Assembly: GCA_046294345.1 (NCBI GenBank)
Contig: JBKBJT010000017.1
Coordinates: forward strand, 11,565-75,564
From: Ferrovibrio sp046294345
GTDB lineage: Bacteria; Pseudomonadota; Alphaproteobacteria; Ferrovibrionales; Ferrovibrionaceae
Length of the DNA: 64,000 bases
Direction of reading: 5' to 3'
The notes under the pieces are model-generated. The model saw nothing but the letters and a program-made list of their open reading frames with translations. It ran no database searches and was not told where the DNA came from. This document shows, piece after piece, positions 51,146 to 59,736 of this stretch; positions within the stretch are counted from its first letter, which is position 1, and each line of letters opens with the position of its first letter. The translations under genes and the position numbers were made by a program.

Positions 51146-51455
51146 CTTTCCGCAGGGCCATGGCGCAGAACGCCGGCACCGCATCCCTGTCCTTGCCCGT
51201 CACGATGCAGCTCTGCGCCGCACGGTCGGGTGCTGTCACCGTGACGGCAACGCCATGTTTGGGGCAGATGCCGAGGCAGCGCACGCGCGCCACCCGAACG
51301 TCCTTCCTGTGGCCGGCCGCCTTGACGGCGTCTTTCAGGTCGCCAGCCAGATGAACGCCGCGCCCGCCATCACATTCCGAGCAGACCAGCACCAAAGCCG
51401 TGGACCAGTCGGGCTCGACCGGCTCGATGACAGACTTCGGATTCTGGCGCGACAT
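51135..51455 (-). CDS. Thioredoxin-like [2Fe-2S] ferredoxin (DUF1636-like)
   Basis: A 106-residue protein with four Cys in the thioredoxin-like ferredoxin order: Cys25 and Cys28 (LVCSECDGG), then Cys60 and Cys64 (RCLGICPKHG). A strand pair VAVTVTAPDRAAQSC follows. The pattern fits DUF1636 and related [2Fe-2S] proteins, so it probably carries a cluster for electron transfer or metal binding. Upstream in-frame codons beyond ATG 51455 have no coding character. Its 3' end overlaps that of the convergent lipoprotein gene by 11 bases. Confidence 0.75.
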   Translation of the reverse strand: MSRQNPKSVIEPVEPDWSTALVLVCSECDGGRGVHLAGDLKDAVKAAGHRKDVRVARVRCLGICPKHGVAVTVTAPDRAAQSCIVTGKDRDAVPAFCAMALRKVSG

Positions 51456-51747
51456 GGCAGACCTGACAGAAGGCACTGCAGCGCGGCCGCAGCGGAAAAC
51501 CGGAAAAATCCATTCATCAGGTAGGAAGCGGGCCGCGCGATGACAAGCGCGAGAGCTGTGAAAAAATTTGGCGAAACGTCGCAGAAAACTTTCGGTTCCC
51601 CGGTGTTGCCCAATCGACACGGTATTCATCAATTCGCAGCACCGCCGTGCCACGCCATGATTTCGCCACCACCGCATCGTTCATTAACGGTGACCGCCAG
51701 ACACAAAGGCGGCAAGCCTCGCCATCACTTGTACAGGAGTATTGCTT

Positions 51748-52392
51748 ATGACCCGTTATGCTTCGCTCGCCCTCGCGGCAGCCTTGCTTAGCACCACCGC
51801 CTTCGTACCTGCCTTCGCGCAGGACAACACGAGCCAGAACACCCTGCGCACCGGCACCTATGGTGGCCTCAGCTTTGGCGCGCTGATGCCTGAAGACACC
51901 GACGGCCCCGGCGGCTCGGAAGTCGAGCGCGATACCGGCTATGCGATCTATGGCCAGTACGGTTATCGCTTCCCCAACCAGCTGCGCCTGGAAGCCGAAC
52001 TGGGCTATGGCAATAGCGAATACGACCGCTTCCACGCCGGCGGCACCAGCGCCGGCCTGGGCAACGACACTGATATGTATTCGCTGACCGGTGCGGCCTA
52101 TTACGACTTCGCCACCGGATCGCCGCTGACGCCGTATCTGGGCGCCGGCACCGGCCTGGTGCATCAGCGCTTCGACCGCAACACGGCGAGCGCCGGCGGC
52201 ACCACGCTGGGCGGCAACGATGGCAGCAGCACCGACCTGACCGCCTTCGGCGAGCTCGGCCTGTCGTACCAGCTTTCCAGCAGCCTCGAACTGGTGCCGA
52301 GCTATCGCTATCAGTGGATCAACGACGGCGAGCAGGGCCTGGACGACACCACGATGCATATCGCACGTGTCGGCCTGCGCAGCTGGTTCTGA
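51748..52392 (+). CDS. Outer-membrane beta-barrel protein (porin/Omp25-like)
   Basis: A 214-residue protein with a signal peptide (RYASLALAAALLSTTAFVPAFAQ) and an eight-stranded barrel. Strands alternate polar and aromatic residues (GGLSFGALMPED, YAIYGQYGYRFPNQLRLEAELGYG, PYLGAGTGLVHQRF, ELVPSYRYQWI), and the last residue is Phe in RVGLRSWF, the usual signal for BAM-dependent insertion. It belongs to the outer-membrane beta-barrel/Omp25-like group. Two loops are Gly/Ser/Thr-rich. AGGAG precedes ATG 51748 and a strong terminator follows. Confidence 0.88.
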   Translation: MTRYASLALAAALLSTTAFVPAFAQDNTSQNTLRTGTYGGLSFGALMPEDTDGPGGSEVERDTGYAIYGQYGYRFPNQLRLEAELGYGNSEYDRFHAGGTSAGLGNDTDMYSLTGAAYYDFATGSPLTPYLGAGTGLVHQRFDRNTASAGGTTLGGNDGSSTDLTAFGELGLSYQLSSSLELVPSYRYQWINDGEQGLDDTTMHIARVGLRSWF

Positions 52393-52412
52393 CCGCATCA
52401 TCCATGCAACGG

Positions 52413-52442
52413 AAAACGGCGGGCCATGCCCGCCGTTTTTTT
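52413..52442. terminator. Bidirectional intrinsic terminator
   Basis: AAAACGGCGGG pairs with CCCGCCGTTTT around loop CCAT, with extra T residues on the plus side. It ends the outer-membrane protein gene and, read on the other strand, the copA-cueR operon. Confidence 0.88.
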
Positions 52443-52461
52443 GTGGCCGCCTGCGCTGCGC

Positions 52462-52875
52462 CTAGTGGCAGGCCTTGCCGTTTTTCACGGGCCCGCCGAG
52501 ATCGTCGAGGATCGGGCAGTCGGGCCGCGCGTCGCCATGGCAGGCTTCGGCCAGATGCTGCAGGCTGCGTTTCATCGCCTGCAGCTCGGCGATCTTGGCC
52601 GTCAGCCCGTCGATATGCTTGGTGGCGATGTCCTTCACCGCCGCCGAGGGGCGCGAGCGGTCGCGCCACAGCCCGAGCAGCAGACGGATGTCGTCGAGCG
52701 TGAAGCCCAGGTCACGCGAACGCCGGATGAAGCGCAGCATATGCACATCCGATTCCGTATAGACGCGATAACCGCTGGCGCTGCGGCCGGCTTCCGGCAT
52801 CAGGCCGACGCTTTCGTAATAGCGGATCATCTTGGCGCTGACGCCCGAGGCATCGCTGGCCTGGCCGATATTCAT
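52462..52875 (-). CDS. cueR: Cu(I)-responsive MerR family regulator
   Basis: A 137-residue MerR family regulator of the CueR class. The wHTH is NIGQASDASGVSAKMIRYYESVGLMPEAGRSASGYRVY, then a long dimerisation helix and a C-terminal metal loop with Cys112 and Cys120 (EACHGDARPDCPILDDL), the two-Cys Cu(I) site. The last residues GKACH add a further Cys-His. It is the second gene of the copA-cueR operon, with its ATG overlapping the copA stop by four bases. It would bind the 19-bp-spacer promoter upstream of copA and so also control itself. Confidence 0.95.
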   Translation of the reverse strand: MNIGQASDASGVSAKMIRYYESVGLMPEAGRSASGYRVYTESDVHMLRFIRRSRDLGFTLDDIRLLLGLWRDRSRPSAAVKDIATKHIDGLTAKIAELQAMKRSLQHLAEACHGDARPDCPILDDLGGPVKNGKACH

Positions 52876-55304
52876 GACGTTGTCTCCTTTCTGGCCGGCC
52901 GCCAGCGTTTCAGCAGCAGGGCGTTGCTCAGCACCGATACGGAGCTGAGCGCCATGGCGGCGCCGGCCAGCATCGGGCTGAGCAGTCCGAAGGCGGCCAG
53001 CGGAATGCCGATCACGTTATAGGCGAAGGCCCAGAACAGGTTCTGCTTGATCTTTGCATCGGTCGCCCGCGCCAGCGCGATGGCATCGGCCACCAGGACC
53101 GGATCGCCGCGCATCAGCGTGATGCCCGCCGTCTGCATCGCCACATCCGTACCGGTGCCCATGGCGATGCCGACATCGGCGGCGCCCAAAGCCGGCGCGT
53201 CATTGATGCCATCGCCCACCATCGCGACCGCACCGCCGGTTTCCTGGCGCAGGGCCACGATCAGCGCGGCCTTGTCCTGCGGCAGGATTTCGGCTTCCAC
53301 GCGTTCGATCCCCAGCCGTGCCGCCACGGCCCGGGCCGCGCCCCGGCTGTCGCCCGAGAGCATCACGGTGCGGATGCCCATGGCCTTCAGCCGCGCGATG
53401 GCATCGGCCGCCTGCGGCTTGGGTTCGTCGCCGAAGGCCACCAGACCGAGAACACGCTTTTGCTGCGCATCGGCCAGCCATGACACCGTGCGGCCCTGGC
53501 CGGCCAGCCTTTCTGCATCGGCCGACAGGGCCGACATGTCGATGCCCTCCTCGCGCATCAGCCGGGCATTACCGAACAGAAGCGGCGTGCCCTCGATGCG
53601 GCCACTAACACCGCGACCGGGCCGGTCGCGGAAATCCTCCATTACACCGAGCGGGCAGCCAGCAGATTTCTCGCGCACGGCCTGGGCCAGCGGATGCTGC
53701 GAACCGGCCTGCAGGGCCGCCGCCTGCATCAACAGCGTCTGCTCGTCGATCCCGGATGCCGCGACGATATCGGTGACCACCGGCCGACCCTCGGTGAGCG
53801 TGCCGGTCTTGTCGAAGGCCACCAGTTTCACATTGCGCGCGGCTTCCAGCGCCTCGGCATCGCGGATCAGGATGCCATGCCGCGCGGCAAGGCCGGTGCC
53901 GACCATCAGCGCGGCCGGCGTGGCCAGGCCCAGCGCGCAGGGGCAGGCGATCACCAGCACGGCGATGGCATGCACCAGGGCCATTTCCATGTCGCCGCCG
54001 GCCAGCGTCAGGGTAAAGGCAAACGTGACAAGCGCGATCAGCACCACCACGGGTACGAAGACGGCGCTGATCTGGTCGACCAGCTTCTGGATCGGCGGCT
54101 TGCTGGCCTGCGCGGTTTCCACCAGCCGCACGATGCGGGCGAGCGCGGTTTCGCCGCCCACCGCCATCACACGCGCCACGATCAGGCCGTCGCGGTTCAG
54201 CGTACCGGCATGCACGACATCGTCGATGCCCTTTTCCACCGGCAGGCTTTCGCCGGTGAGCATCGATTCATCCACGCTGCCGCGACCCTCCACGATCAGG
54301 CCATCGGCGGCGAAGGCCTCGCCCGCGCGCACCACCAGCCAGTCGTCGGGCTGCAGCATGGCAGTAGCGATCTCTTCCTCGCCGCCATCCGCACGCCGAC
54401 GCCGCGCTGTGGCGGGTTTCAGCTTCATCAGCGCGCGCAGGGCCGCCACCGTCTGGCCCTTGGCGCGGGCCTCGAGCCATTTGCCCAGCCGCACGAAGGC
54501 GATGATCGCGGCCGCGCCTTCATAATAGAGATGCGGCATCTCGCCGGGTTCGGCGCGCCACCACAGCCAGGTACTCAAACCCCAGGCCGCCGTGGTGCCG
54601 AGCGCCACCAGCAAGTCCATGTTGCCGGTGCCCGCCCGCAGGGCGCCCCAGCCGGCTTTGTAAAAGCGCCAGCCGAGGATGAACTGCACCGGCGTGGCGA
54701 TCACGAATTGCCACAGCGGCGGCAGCATCAGGTCGTGCCGACCGCCCAGCTCGAACACCATGCCGCCGGCCAGCGGCAGGGTGAGCAGGATGGCGAGCAG
54801 GGCGAGGTTGCGTTCGCGCGCGATCCTTTGGGCTGCCTCGTCCTCGCGCGCGGAAGCCGACGCGGCAGCATCATCAAAAGGGCGCGCCTCGTAGCCCGCC
54901 TTCTTCACGGCCTCAAGCAGCGCCGCCATGTCGACGGCAGCCCGCGGCGCGACCACCTCGGCGGTTTCGCTGGCGAGATTGACCCTGGCCGACTGCACGC
55001 CTGGCACGGCATTCAGCACCTTCTCGACGCGGCCGACGCAGGAGGCGCAGCTCATGCCGCCGATCTTCAGGGCCAGGCGGTCCTGCGGCACCTGGTAACC
55101 GGCCTTCTCCACCGCGGTGACCAGCGGTGCGAGAACGGCGATATCGGGCGAGGCGAATTCCACATGGGCGGTTTCGCTGGCCAGGTTCACGCTGGCCGAC
55201 CGCACGCCGGGAATGGCGGCCAGGGCCTTTTCGACCCGGCCGGCACAGGAGGCGCAACTCATGCCCGCGACCGGCAGGTCGAGGGCGGCAACAGCAGCAG
55301 ACAT
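52872..55304 (-). CDS. copA: Cu(I)-translocating P1B-type ATPase
   Basis: An 810-residue copper exporter of the inner membrane. Two N-terminal HMA domains carry CxxC (Cys17/Cys20 in GMSCASC, and Cys86/Cys89 in the second GMSCASC). Eight membrane helices follow. The metal-transport motif is CPC in VIACPCALGLATPAA, with the phosphorylation site in FDKTGTLTEG, TGES and the MVGDGINDAPAL hinge. A start at 55304 fits AAAGGA and the usual N terminus. An in-frame codon 99 bases upstream would include the promoter. It exports Cu(I) to the periplasm under CueR control. No separate copper chaperone gene is adjacent. Confidence 0.97.
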   Translation of the reverse strand: MSAAVAALDLPVAGMSCASCAGRVEKALAAIPGVRSASVNLASETAHVEFASPDIAVLAPLVTAVEKAGYQVPQDRLALKIGGMSCASCVGRVEKVLNAVPGVQSARVNLASETAEVVAPRAAVDMAALLEAVKKAGYEARPFDDAAASASAREDEAAQRIARERNLALLAILLTLPLAGGMVFELGGRHDLMLPPLWQFVIATPVQFILGWRFYKAGWGALRAGTGNMDLLVALGTTAAWGLSTWLWWRAEPGEMPHLYYEGAAAIIAFVRLGKWLEARAKGQTVAALRALMKLKPATARRRRADGGEEEIATAMLQPDDWLVVRAGEAFAADGLIVEGRGSVDESMLTGESLPVEKGIDDVVHAGTLNRDGLIVARVMAVGGETALARIVRLVETAQASKPPIQKLVDQISAVFVPVVVLIALVTFAFTLTLAGGDMEMALVHAIAVLVIACPCALGLATPAALMVGTGLAARHGILIRDAEALEAARNVKLVAFDKTGTLTEGRPVVTDIVAASGIDEQTLLMQAAALQAGSQHPLAQAVREKSAGCPLGVMEDFRDRPGRGVSGRIEGTPLLFGNARLMREEGIDMSALSADAERLAGQGRTVSWLADAQQKRVLGLVAFGDEPKPQAADAIARLKAMGIRTVMLSGDSRGAARAVAARLGIERVEAEILPQDKAALIVALRQETGGAVAMVGDGINDAPALGAADVGIAMGTGTDVAMQTAGITLMRGDPVLVADAIALARATDAKIKQNLFWAFAYNVIGIPLAAFGLLSPMLAGAAMALSSVSVLSNALLLKRWRPARKETTS

Positions 55305-55341
55305 GACGAAAATTCCTTTCGGCAGGAGGTAGCTGCCCATA

Positions 55342-55372
55342 CAGATAAGGCTTCCCATGATGGGAAGGTCAA
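55342..55372 (-). promoter_or_regulatory. CueR-type copA promoter/operator
   Basis: On the minus strand: -35 TTGACC (55372-55367), a 19-bp spacer, then -10 TATCTG (55347-55342). The spacer contains the near-perfect dyad TTCCCATCATGGGAA. A 19-bp rather than 17-bp spacer with a central dyad is the hallmark of promoters activated by MerR family proteins, and the sequence fits CueR boxes. Confidence 0.9.
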
Positions 55373-55509
55373 GCGGAAGTCGCACGGGAGGCGCCACCAC
55401 CACCGTAAGGCACTGGAATATTGCAAAAATCTCGTGATTCTGAAGTTTTTTCGCTCTGCGACATCTTTCCAGTGGTCAGGACGCTGAGCAGGTTGGATAT
55501 TCTGCCGCC

Positions 55510-56091
55510 ATGGATTTCATCGCCAGCCTGCCCGCCCCCCTTACGGAGCCGAGCCGCCGCTTTTTCGCCCAGTGGCATGCCTGGCGCGGCGACCGCCTGC
55601 TACCGCGCCGCGGCGCCATGGATGCCAACGGACTGGGGGAGCTGCGCGGCTATTGCCTGCTGCTGGATATCCGGGGCCGCGATTCCGTCCCGATCTGCTT
55701 CGCCGGCAGCATGGTGGTGGACATGCTGGGCACCGATCTGGCCGGTCACAATTATCTCGACCTCACCGAGCCGGAAAACCGTGCGCGCCGCGCCGCTCTG
55801 CTGTTCGCCGAGATCGCGCAGCCCTGCGCGGCCGTGATCTATTACTGGCTGCAAAGCGATCGCGGCCGCACGATGCCGGTAGAGCTGGTCTCCGCGCCGC
55901 TCTGCGCCGATGACAGCGACCAGCCTTCGCTGGTACTGGCCTGCGCCACGCCGCTGGTGCCAGGCAAGGCCGGCGACGTGATGGAGGCGGCGTCATACAC
56001 CGAAGGCGAGGGCCTGCGCTTCATCGATATCGGCGCCGGCATTCCGCCAGTGAGCGCCGACCTCGTCATGCTGGGACAGAGCATTCAGTGA
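55510..56091 (+). CDS. PAS_5-type PAS domain protein, copy 1
   Basis: A 193-residue cytoplasmic protein of the alphaproteobacterial PAS_5 (PF07310-like) type. It starts with a helix (EPSRRFFAQWHAWRGDRLLPRRGAMD), and the PAS core has CFAGSMVVDMLGTDLAGHNYLDLTEPENRARRAAL and CAAVIYYWLQSDRG. No kinase or cyclase output is attached. Ligand and partner are unknown. The next gene is a paralogue whose GTG start overlaps the stop, so the two are made together. It diverges from the copper operon. Confidence 0.82.
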   Translation: MDFIASLPAPLTEPSRRFFAQWHAWRGDRLLPRRGAMDANGLGELRGYCLLLDIRGRDSVPICFAGSMVVDMLGTDLAGHNYLDLTEPENRARRAALLFAEIAQPCAAVIYYWLQSDRGRTMPVELVSAPLCADDSDQPSLVLACATPLVPGKAGDVMEAASYTEGEGLRFIDIGAGIPPVSADLVMLGQSIQ

Positions 56092-56708
56092 TCTACGGTT
56101 TTGAACAGCTGCACGAACTGCTGGCGCGCCCGACGACCGGGTTCGTCACGGCGCGCAATGAGCAAATCCAGCTGAGCGATGACAGCCGGCTTTTCCTGAC
56201 GGCCTGGAACCACTGGCGCGGCGACCGGCTGCTGCCGCGACGCGCCGACATGGACATCACCATGATCGCCCGCCTGATGCCGCGCGTCGTGCTGCTGGAA
56301 ATTTCCGGCCCCGAGCGCATGATCTTCCGGCTGGCCGGCGGCGAGGTCGAGCAGTATCTGGGCCAGCGCCTGCAGGGCAGGGATTATGTGGCGATGGCCG
56401 AGTCCAGCCGGCAGGAACGCCGCGCCCGGCTGATGTGGCATGTCGTGAACCAGCCCTGCGCGGCCGTGAATGTCTACCGCGCCAGCGACCCCGATGGTAC
56501 ATCGCGCCTGATCCAGTTCTGCGGCGCGCCGGTCCTGGCCGACGAACCCGGTGCACCGGTCCAGCTGCTTGCGGTGGCCAGCAACCTGCGCCGGTTGGGC
56601 TGGGGTGAGAGCGGCGTGCCCTACGATCCGAATGCTGCAGGCCTCTGCCTGATCGATATCGGCGCAGGCGGGCCCGACCTCGACCCCGAAATGGGCCTGG
56701 CATCTTAG
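56088..56708 (+). CDS. PAS_5-type PAS domain protein, copy 2
   Basis: A 206-residue paralogue of the preceding gene. Shared marks are LFLTAWNHWRGDRLLPRRADMD, VLLEISGPERMIFRLAGGEVEQYLGQRLQGRDYV, a MAESSRQERRARLMWHVVNQPCAAVNVYRASD stretch and the ending CLIDIGAGGPDLD, matching FIDIGAG in copy 1. The start is GTG in a GTGA overlap with copy 1. PAS pairs made in equal amounts may form a heterodimer. Terminal output remains unknown; the OmpR-type regulator 127 bases downstream is one candidate. Confidence 0.82.
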   Translation: MIYGFEQLHELLARPTTGFVTARNEQIQLSDDSRLFLTAWNHWRGDRLLPRRADMDITMIARLMPRVVLLEISGPERMIFRLAGGEVEQYLGQRLQGRDYVAMAESSRQERRARLMWHVVNQPCAAVNVYRASDPDGTSRLIQFCGAPVLADEPGAPVQLLAVASNLRRLGWGESGVPYDPNAAGLCLIDIGAGGPDLDPEMGLAS

Positions 56709-56835
56709 AATTCCATCGGGCGATTTCACCGATAGTCAGGTAGGATTTCCCGTTCTGCTACCTGGTCAAAACAACCAAACCGCTGGCAAAGACGTTTTTT
56801 TAGGTTAAGCTTGCCAGGAAGAAATCAGCCAGCCG

Positions 56836-57582
56836 TTGTATCGGCGGCGGTCAGACGGGGAGGCCACCCTGGCGTCGGACAACAAGCCTGAACGGCAGCG
56901 CATCCTGCTCATTGAAGATTCGGTGCCCGTACGTGCCGCCCTGCGGGTCGCGCTGGAGGCGGCAGCCTATCTGGTCGATGAGGCTCCGACCGGACGCGAT
57001 GGCCTGGCCAAGGCCGATGACGCAGACCTGCTGATGCTGGACCTGGGCCTGCCCGATATCAGCGGTTTCGACGTTCTGGAAGAACTACGCAAGAGCGCCA
57101 GCACACCGGTGGTGGTGCTGTCGGGCCAGGAGGAAGTCGAGGCCAAGATCCGGGCGCTCGATCTCGGCGCCGACGATTACGTGACCAAACCCTTCGATGC
57201 CGGCGAATTGCTGGCCCGCGTGCGTGCCGCCCTGCGCCGGCGCGGCGAAGCAACCGTGCCCAACGGCCCGGTCAGCATCGGCCCGTTCCGCATCGACCCG
57301 CTGACCGGCGATACCCGGCGCGACGACCGGCCGGTGCGCCTGTCGCCGATGGAGGCGCGTTTTGTGAAGATGCTGGCGCAGAAAACCGGCCAGCCGGTTG
57401 CCACCAAGCAGCTCACCGTCACGCTGTGGGGCAACGATTCCGCCGAGATGCGCCAGGCTCTGCGGGTGCTGGCGCGCAAGGTGCGCTGCAAGATCGAGAA
57501 GGATCCCGACGAACCGCGCTTCCTGCTGACCGAACCGCGGCTGGGTTATCGCCTGATCGATCCGGATTACGCCGCAAACTGA
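56836..57582 (+). CDS. OmpR-family response regulator (KdpE-like)
   Basis: A 248-residue two-domain regulator. The receiver domain has the acidic pair in LLIEDSV, phospho-acceptor Asp69 (LLMLDLGLPDISG), and Lys118 (ADDYVTKPFDAGELLARVRAALRRRG). The C-terminal winged helix has LSPMEARFVKMLAQKTGQPVATKQL and ends in RLGYRLIDP. It resembles KdpE. No ATG lies near the start. TTG 56836 has a weak site, while GGGGAGG (56857-56863) points to a CTG at 56869, so a rare CTG start is possible. No histidine kinase is adjacent, so it is an orphan. Confidence 0.9.
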   Translation: MYRRRSDGEATLASDNKPERQRILLIEDSVPVRAALRVALEAAAYLVDEAPTGRDGLAKADDADLLMLDLGLPDISGFDVLEELRKSASTPVVVLSGQEEVEAKIRALDLGADDYVTKPFDAGELLARVRAALRRRGEATVPNGPVSIGPFRIDPLTGDTRRDDRPVRLSPMEARFVKMLAQKTGQPVATKQLTVTLWGNDSAEMRQALRVLARKVRCKIEKDPDEPRFLLTEPRLGYRLIDPDYAAN

Positions 57583-57769
57583 TCGCCGAACATGGTGCAG
57601 GTCTCACCTGCATATTCCGCAAGGCGCTGAATCCGGTTTGCATCTCAGGCCTTTGCGCGCCTCCAGGACTTTTCACGAAAATGTGCCCGCAGAATATGGC
57701 CGGCCGGTACTTGGCAAGCCCGGCTGAGCTTCCCATATCGATTGCATGCGGCGGCGCCATGCCGCTGCC

Positions 57770-57803
57770 GGCACCGGGAACCCCCCCTTTTCGGTGCCTT
57801 TCT
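57770..57803 (+). terminator. Terminator-like hairpin 1
   Basis: GGCACCG (57770-57776) pairs with CGGTGCC (57792-57798), followed by a short T-rich stretch TTTCT. Confidence 0.6.
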
Positions 57804-57824
57804 GGCGCAGTGTTATCCTTGCGC

Positions 57825-57864
57825 AAAACGCCCGGTTCGTCCCCCCGACCGGGCGTTTTCTTTT
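57825..57864 (+). terminator. Intrinsic terminator 2
   Basis: A perfect 12-bp stem, AAAACGCCCGGT (57825-57836) with ACCGGGCGTTTT (57848-57859), is followed by CTTTT. It is stronger than the hairpin 21 bases upstream. Confidence 0.85.
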
Positions 57865-57990
57865 GTGGCCAAGCTTCTCTTTTTGCAGGCCGGATTAAAG
57901 CGGCATGGGATTGGGTTTCATCCGTAGTCTGATATTGTAGGCGGCAATCCCGCGACTGACGCCTAGACAGCGGGGGACGAGGATGACGCC

Positions 57991-59061
57991 ATGACTCAGC
58001 AGCCCCATATCGATCAGGCCGTGATGCAGCAGCGCCGGGCCTATTACGACAAGATCGGCACGCGCAAGATGACGCCGCTGTGGGAAGTGCTGCATGCCCT
58101 GGTGATCCCGCAGCCGAAAAGCGCCTGCCAGCCGGCGATCTGGCATTACGCCGATATCCGCGACGACATCATGGAGGCCGGCCGGCTGATCACCGCAAAG
58201 GAAGCCGAGCGCCGCGTGCTGATCCTGGAAAATCCCGGCATGCCCGGCCAGTCGCGCATCACCACCTCGCTCTATGCCGGCCTGCAGCTGATTCTGCCGG
58301 GCGAAGTGGCGCCGGCGCATCGCCATACGCAATCAGCATTGCGCTTCATCGTCGAGGGCGGCGGAGCTTACACGGCTGTCGATGGCGAGAAGACCATCAT
58401 GCAAGAGGGCGACTTTGTTATCACGCCGAGTTGGACCTGGCACGACCATGGCAACGACAGCGACCGGCCGATGGTGTGGATGGACGGCCTCGATATTCCA
58501 TTGATCCAGGCGCTGGACTGCTCGTTCATGGAACGCCTGCCCGAGGACAGCCAGCCGCTTTCGCGCCCTGCCGGCGATGCCCTGGCGCGTTACGGATCCG
58601 GGCTGCTGCCCATCGATCATGAGGTGAAGACGCCGACCTCGCCGGTCTTCAACTATCCCTACAGCCGCACGCGCGAGGCGCTGGAAACCATGCGGCGAGC
58701 CAATGAATGGGATGCTTGCCACGGGCTGAAGCTGCAATATATCAACCCGGCGACCGGCCAGAGCGCCATGCCGACCATCGGCACTTTCATGCAGCTTCTG
58801 CCGAAGGGCTTTGCCGGCGCGAGCTATCGCAGTTCGGATGCCACGGTGTTCAGCGTGGTGGAAGGCAAGGGCTATACGCTGGTGGGCGAAGGTGAGGCGC
58901 AGCAGCGATTCGACTGGGGCAAACGCGATACCTTCGTGATCCCGAGCTGGGTGCCGCATCGCCACCACGCGCCCGACACCGACGCCGTGTTGTTCAGCTA
59001 TTCCGACCGGCCGGTGCAGAAGGCTTTGGGCCTGTGGCGCGAAAGCCGCGGCAACCGTTAA
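57991..59061 (+). CDS. Gentisate 1,2-dioxygenase (bicupin)
   Basis: A 356-residue bicupin ring-cleavage dioxygenase. The first cupin has the metal site PAHRHTQSALRFIVEGGGAYTAVDG and GDFVITPSWTWHDHGN (three His and Glu-like ligands). The second has FVIPSWVPHRHHAP. These match gentisate/1-hydroxy-2-naphthoate dioxygenases, which open 2,5-dihydroxybenzoate between C1 and C2 to maleylpyruvate using Fe(II). No maleylpyruvate isomerase or hydrolase lies nearby, so the rest of the pathway must be elsewhere. The related salicylate-type substrates cannot be excluded. Confidence 0.92.
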   Translation: MTQQPHIDQAVMQQRRAYYDKIGTRKMTPLWEVLHALVIPQPKSACQPAIWHYADIRDDIMEAGRLITAKEAERRVLILENPGMPGQSRITTSLYAGLQLILPGEVAPAHRHTQSALRFIVEGGGAYTAVDGEKTIMQEGDFVITPSWTWHDHGNDSDRPMVWMDGLDIPLIQALDCSFMERLPEDSQPLSRPAGDALARYGSGLLPIDHEVKTPTSPVFNYPYSRTREALETMRRANEWDACHGLKLQYINPATGQSAMPTIGTFMQLLPKGFAGASYRSSDATVFSVVEGKGYTLVGEGEAQQRFDWGKRDTFVIPSWVPHRHHAPDTDAVLFSYSDRPVQKALGLWRESRGNR

Positions 59062-59071
59062 AAGGATTCCC

Positions 59072-59710
59072 ATGGCCAAGATCACCAAGATCGTTGAAGT
59101 CGCCAATGACGACGAAGACCTTGACGACGATCTCGATATCGGCGGCGATGGCGGCAACGACGATCTCGACGGCCTGCGCGCGGTGGCACGGCTGGCGAAA
59201 CTGGTTGGCGGCCTGCCATGGTTCTCGGCCGTGGGCCGGCCGCTGGGCAAGGCGCTGCTGACCGATGCCGAGGGTTATATCGCCGGGCTGGGTTTCCCCG
59301 GCATCGGCATAGCCGGTGTGGAAGACTGGCTGGCGGCATCCCATGCCGCGCAGGCACCCGACTGGGGCGATGACTGGTGGCAGGCCGAGGAACAGATGCG
59401 CAAGACCCTGCTGGATGAGGCTTTGCTGCTCAATCCCGAACACGACCTGATGGTGGCGCTGGAGCATGTCTCGACGCGGGCCAGCGAAACGGCTTTCGAC
59501 CGCGCCACGGCCAGCGCGGCGAAACAGGGCGTGAGCGATCCGGCCCTGCTGCAGGTGGCGGCCGGGGCGGCAGCGCAGGCGGCCTACCAGGCGGCGCTGG
59601 TGCTGGCGGCAGATGGAGATGCCGAGCATCCGTTCGCGCTGAAATTCCGCCTGTTCGAGGCCGGCCGCCTGCCGCTGGGGATCACCGGCAACACGTTCAA
59701 TCTGTTTTAA
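59072..59710 (+). CDS. Hypothetical protein with acidic N terminus
   Basis: A 212-residue protein of unknown family. The first 35 residues are very acidic (DDEDLDDDLDIGGDGGNDDLDG) and likely disordered. The rest is helical with aromatic patches (GLPWFSAVGRPLGKALLTDAEGYIAGLG and WGDDWWQAEEQMRKTLLDEALLL) and an Ala-rich helix near the end. No signal peptide or membrane helix is seen. It starts 10 bases after the gentisate dioxygenase stop behind AAAGGA, so co-transcription is likely, but a catalytic link is not evident. Confidence 0.7.
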   Translation: MAKITKIVEVANDDEDLDDDLDIGGDGGNDDLDGLRAVARLAKLVGGLPWFSAVGRPLGKALLTDAEGYIAGLGFPGIGIAGVEDWLAASHAAQAPDWGDDWWQAEEQMRKTLLDEALLLNPEHDLMVALEHVSTRASETAFDRATASAAKQGVSDPALLQVAAGAAAQAAYQAALVLAADGDAEHPFALKFRLFEAGRLPLGITGNTFNLF

Positions 59711-59736
59711 GCGGATAGCCTTGGCGTCAGACCCGC

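Larger units (their letters stand above)
57583..57990. other. Intergenic region with two hairpins, no gene seen
   Basis: About 400 bases without a supported protein gene, between the response regulator and the gentisate dioxygenase gene. It holds two successive terminator-like hairpins at 57770-57803 and 57825-57864. The first lies 188 bases after the regulator stop, which is long for a simple 3' UTR and leaves room for a small RNA. Confidence 0.45.
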
